Source: Desulfobulbaceae bacterium (GTDB lineage Bacteria > Desulfobacterota > Desulfobulbia > Desulfobulbales > Desulfocapsaceae). From it: DNA of 7,522 nt. Position numbers and translations under genes: made by a program. This document shows, one piece after another, positions 6,217 to 7,522 of this stretch (the first letter of the stretch is position 1; each line of letters opens with the position of its first letter). The DNA is taken from positions 1 to 7,522 of the forward strand of contig DAOVUU010000116.1 of assembly GCA_030632405.1 (NCBI GenBank), in the 5' to 3' direction. Under the pieces are notes generated by a model. That model saw only the letters and a program-made list of their open reading frames with translations. It was not told the origin of the DNA and did no database searches.

Positions 6217-6734
6217 GACAGTGACCTATCTTTCAGTTTAAATTATTCCCAGGAACATCCTGAAACCATTTTATTTCAATATATTGCAGAATAAAATATC
6301 CACGGTTTGGGATTTTATTGGGTTTACAATGTACCTGATGAACAGGTTTATTCCCTTCTATAATAGAAGCGCAGATTGGATGATATGGAATACATAATCA
6401 ACACTCAACTTACTTTTTTGTAATGGACCACACACCTGTCTGAAATTTGGTGTTGCACAATACGACTGAAATGAATAGGGTGTTGCCGCAGTTTATCGGA
6501 AGGATTATGCGATTAAATGTTTCGATTGAAATTATTCATGAAGTTAACTTGCCAACTGATTAAAAAATGGATGCTCCGCAGTGGTAGACTATGCAATCTG
6601 TACTTTCTATATTTAAACATAGATGTTGTGGCCTGAAAATTGCTTTGAGTATCGATAGAACGTGCTGGCTAATCTGTAGTGTGCCAGTTTAGTAATTAAA
6701 ACATTATGAATTTAAATTTAAAGGAGTGTTATTT
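6217..6734. other. 518-nt AT-rich stretch with no recognisable gene
   Basis: No ORF above about 20 codons with coding character was found on either strand. It contains weak inverted repeats: CAGGA-ACA-TCCTG just after the stop of the upstream gene, ATTTTATT/AATAAAAT (6268-6297), ACCTG-N5-CAGGT near 6333-6347, and CTTCTA-TAA-TAGAAG (6355-6369). None has a GC-rich stem plus T-tract good enough to call a terminator. GGTGTTGC occurs twice 30 bp apart (6449-6456, 6479-6486). The stretch presumably holds the promoter of the following gene, but no convincing -35/-10 pair was seen. It may be decayed mobile or gene sequence. Confidence 0.6.
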
Positions 6735-7522
6735 ATGAAAAACAAACCAGTAATTATCACAATGTTAGGAAGTTTTCTTTTATCACTTGTTGCCATATCA
6801 AATGTTGCGGCTGAAGAGACAAGATGGATAAATACCCATAAATTTATCCCAGGCGAGAATGTTATACTTTCTCATGGTTCCCCTGTATACCCCGGAAGCA
6901 TAGTCATTCAACCTGTTGATAACGACGAAATGGCTATTCAACCTATCGAAAACGACGAAATAGCCGAAATAAGCGAATACCTGATACCAAGTGAAATCAT
7001 TACACGCTTCAAAATAAAGAAAGAATATGAACTAACATCTGTTACTATATGTGTACGAGACGACGCATACACACCTCCTACATCTCCGGACGATATAATT
7101 ACACCTCCGAACTATATAAATACACCTCCGTTCGCAATGAATATTTGGAAATTAAGTGTTCCTGCCGAAGTTATTGTTCCTGGGGAAGATATGGTTGGAA
7201 TGGATGAAGTGCTTTGGTCCGATCCGGGTTCCGCAGAAGCAGAAGGAGAATGTACTGTAATAGAGATTGAACCCGCTATTCAAGCTACTGATGAGACCTT
7301 GTTACTCGGCCTTTCATTTGATTTTCCAGATACTACTGAGTCTGATGTTCTCGACACTACTGCTTCTGAATCAGTCATGCCCGCAATCATCAGCGCAGTG
7401 GGCCTGGGTGAGACTTCGAAATATCTTATGATAGAAGACTGCAACACTTTTGTCTCTGATATCACATTTGACCGTAAACCATTTAACGTTGACGGTAATC
7501 TTTTGTCTGACGTGATCGAGCA
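6735..7522 (+). CDS. unrecognised acidic exported protein (3' end outside window)
   Basis: Open from an ATG at 6735-6737 to the window edge, 262 codons with no stop. AAGGAG at 6721-6726 is an excellent ribosome site 8 nt upstream. Residues 1-26 form a clear signal peptide (MKNKPVIITMLGSFLLSLVA, then ISNVAA before EE), so it is exported. The mature part is strongly acidic and belongs to no family I recognise. It has a duplicated decapeptide, IQPVDNDEMA then IQPIENDEIA (58-77), and a proline-rich segment with three TPP motifs (113-115, 123-125, 130-132). Cysteines at 106, 173 and 236 could form disulfides. Ser/Thr/Asp-rich stretches (about 196-215) suggest a surface or secreted protein. Codon use is AT-rich with many ATA codons, unlike the gene to its left, which hints at different ancestry. 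Function unknown. Confidence 0.8.
   Translation, partial: MKNKPVIITMLGSFLLSLVAISNVAAEETRWINTHKFIPGENVILSHGSPVYPGSIVIQPVDNDEMAIQPIENDEIAEISEYLIPSEIITRFKIKKEYELTSVTICVRDDAYTPPTSPDDIITPPNYINTPPFAMNIWKLSVPAEVIVPGEDMVGMDEVLWSDPGSAEAEGECTVIEIEPAIQATDETLLLGLSFDFPDTTESDVLDTTASESVMPAIISAVGLGETSKYLMIEDCNTFVSDITFDRKPFNVDGNLLSDVIE
6906..6965 (+). repeat. 30-bp in-frame tandem duplication
   Basis: Units 6906-6935 and 6936-6965 match at 25 of 30 positions and encode IQPVDNDEMA and IQPIENDEIA. The changes are mostly silent or conservative, so the duplication has diverged under some constraint. Confidence 0.85.
7089..7130 (+). repeat. 21-bp in-frame tandem duplication (TPP segment)
   Basis: Units 7089-7109 and 7110-7130 match at 18 of 21 positions and encode DDIITPP and NYINTPP. 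A more diverged ACACCTCC copy precedes them near 7071-7078, giving three TPP motifs in the exported protein. Confidence 0.8.

Noticed and set aside
6232..6297. Small inverted repeats after the spermidine-synthase-like gene as an intrinsic terminator
   Set aside because: Stems are short or purely A/T and none is followed by a proper T-tract.
6507..6563. 18-codon ORF (MRLNVSIEIIHEVNLPTD) preceded by GGAAGG
   Set aside because: The ribosome-site spacing is only 3 nt and there is no supporting context; such short frames occur by chance in AT-rich DNA.
7280..7465. 61-codon minus-strand frame
   Set aside because: It is antisense to the exported protein, which has a strong ribosome site and signal peptide; no independent evidence.
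1..7522. CRISPR array, tRNA, rRNA, toxin-antitoxin pair or phage genes
   Set aside because: No regularly spaced repeats, cloverleaf, rRNA segment or matching protein motif was found on either strand.

Overview
The window (about 45% GC by eye) looks like part of the chromosome of an anaerobic Gram-negative bacterium. The best guess is a Desulfobacterota member of the Desulfobulbales type. The reasons are a ferredoxin-nitroreductase fusion typical of anaerobes, a free-standing RapZ C-terminal domain, a periplasmic ZraP-like protein and a sigma-54 promoter. No rRNA, tRNA or marker gene is present, so the taxonomy is an inference.

Layout from left to right. Positions 1-902 (minus) hold most of an exported ABC-transporter substrate-binding protein (PF04392 type); its 3' end lies outside the window. 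Positions 1034-1807 (minus) hold a complete glyoxalase II (gloB). A promoter/operator-like patch precedes gloB, and a long hairpin terminator (1892-1956) closes the next gene upstream. Positions 1988-2455 (minus) hold a small secreted ZraP/CpxP-like metal-binding protein. It has a long leader and a consensus-quality sigma-54 promoter (2581-2596) overlapped by a perfect 10-bp inverted repeat. Beyond this lies a pair of 20-bp direct repeats (2681-2731) that resemble the internal repeats of IS21-family ends.

Positions 2743-5380 (minus) carry, in order of transcription, an MFS transporter, a 2x[4Fe-4S] ferredoxin-nitroreductase fusion and a stand-alone RapZ C-terminal domain. The last two are 21 nt apart and look co-transcribed. 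The MFS gene is divergent from a spermidine-synthase-like gene (5407-6216, plus), with only 26 nt between their start codons. A 518-nt stretch with no recognisable gene follows. The window ends inside an AT-rich gene (6735 to the edge) for an unrecognised acidic exported protein containing short internal tandem duplications.

Working together: the legible part is mostly stress and housekeeping. gloB detoxifies glutathione-linked 2-oxoaldehyde adducts. The ZraP-like protein probably protects the envelope from metal or misfolding stress, under sigma-54 and an enhancer-binding activator encoded elsewhere. The most notable points are the conserved sigma-54 control of a ZraP-like gene, the kinase-less RapZ domain in an operon with a flavin/iron-sulfur enzyme, the probable IS21 relic and the repeat-bearing exported protein. 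I did not find convincing evidence of a wholly new multi-gene system.
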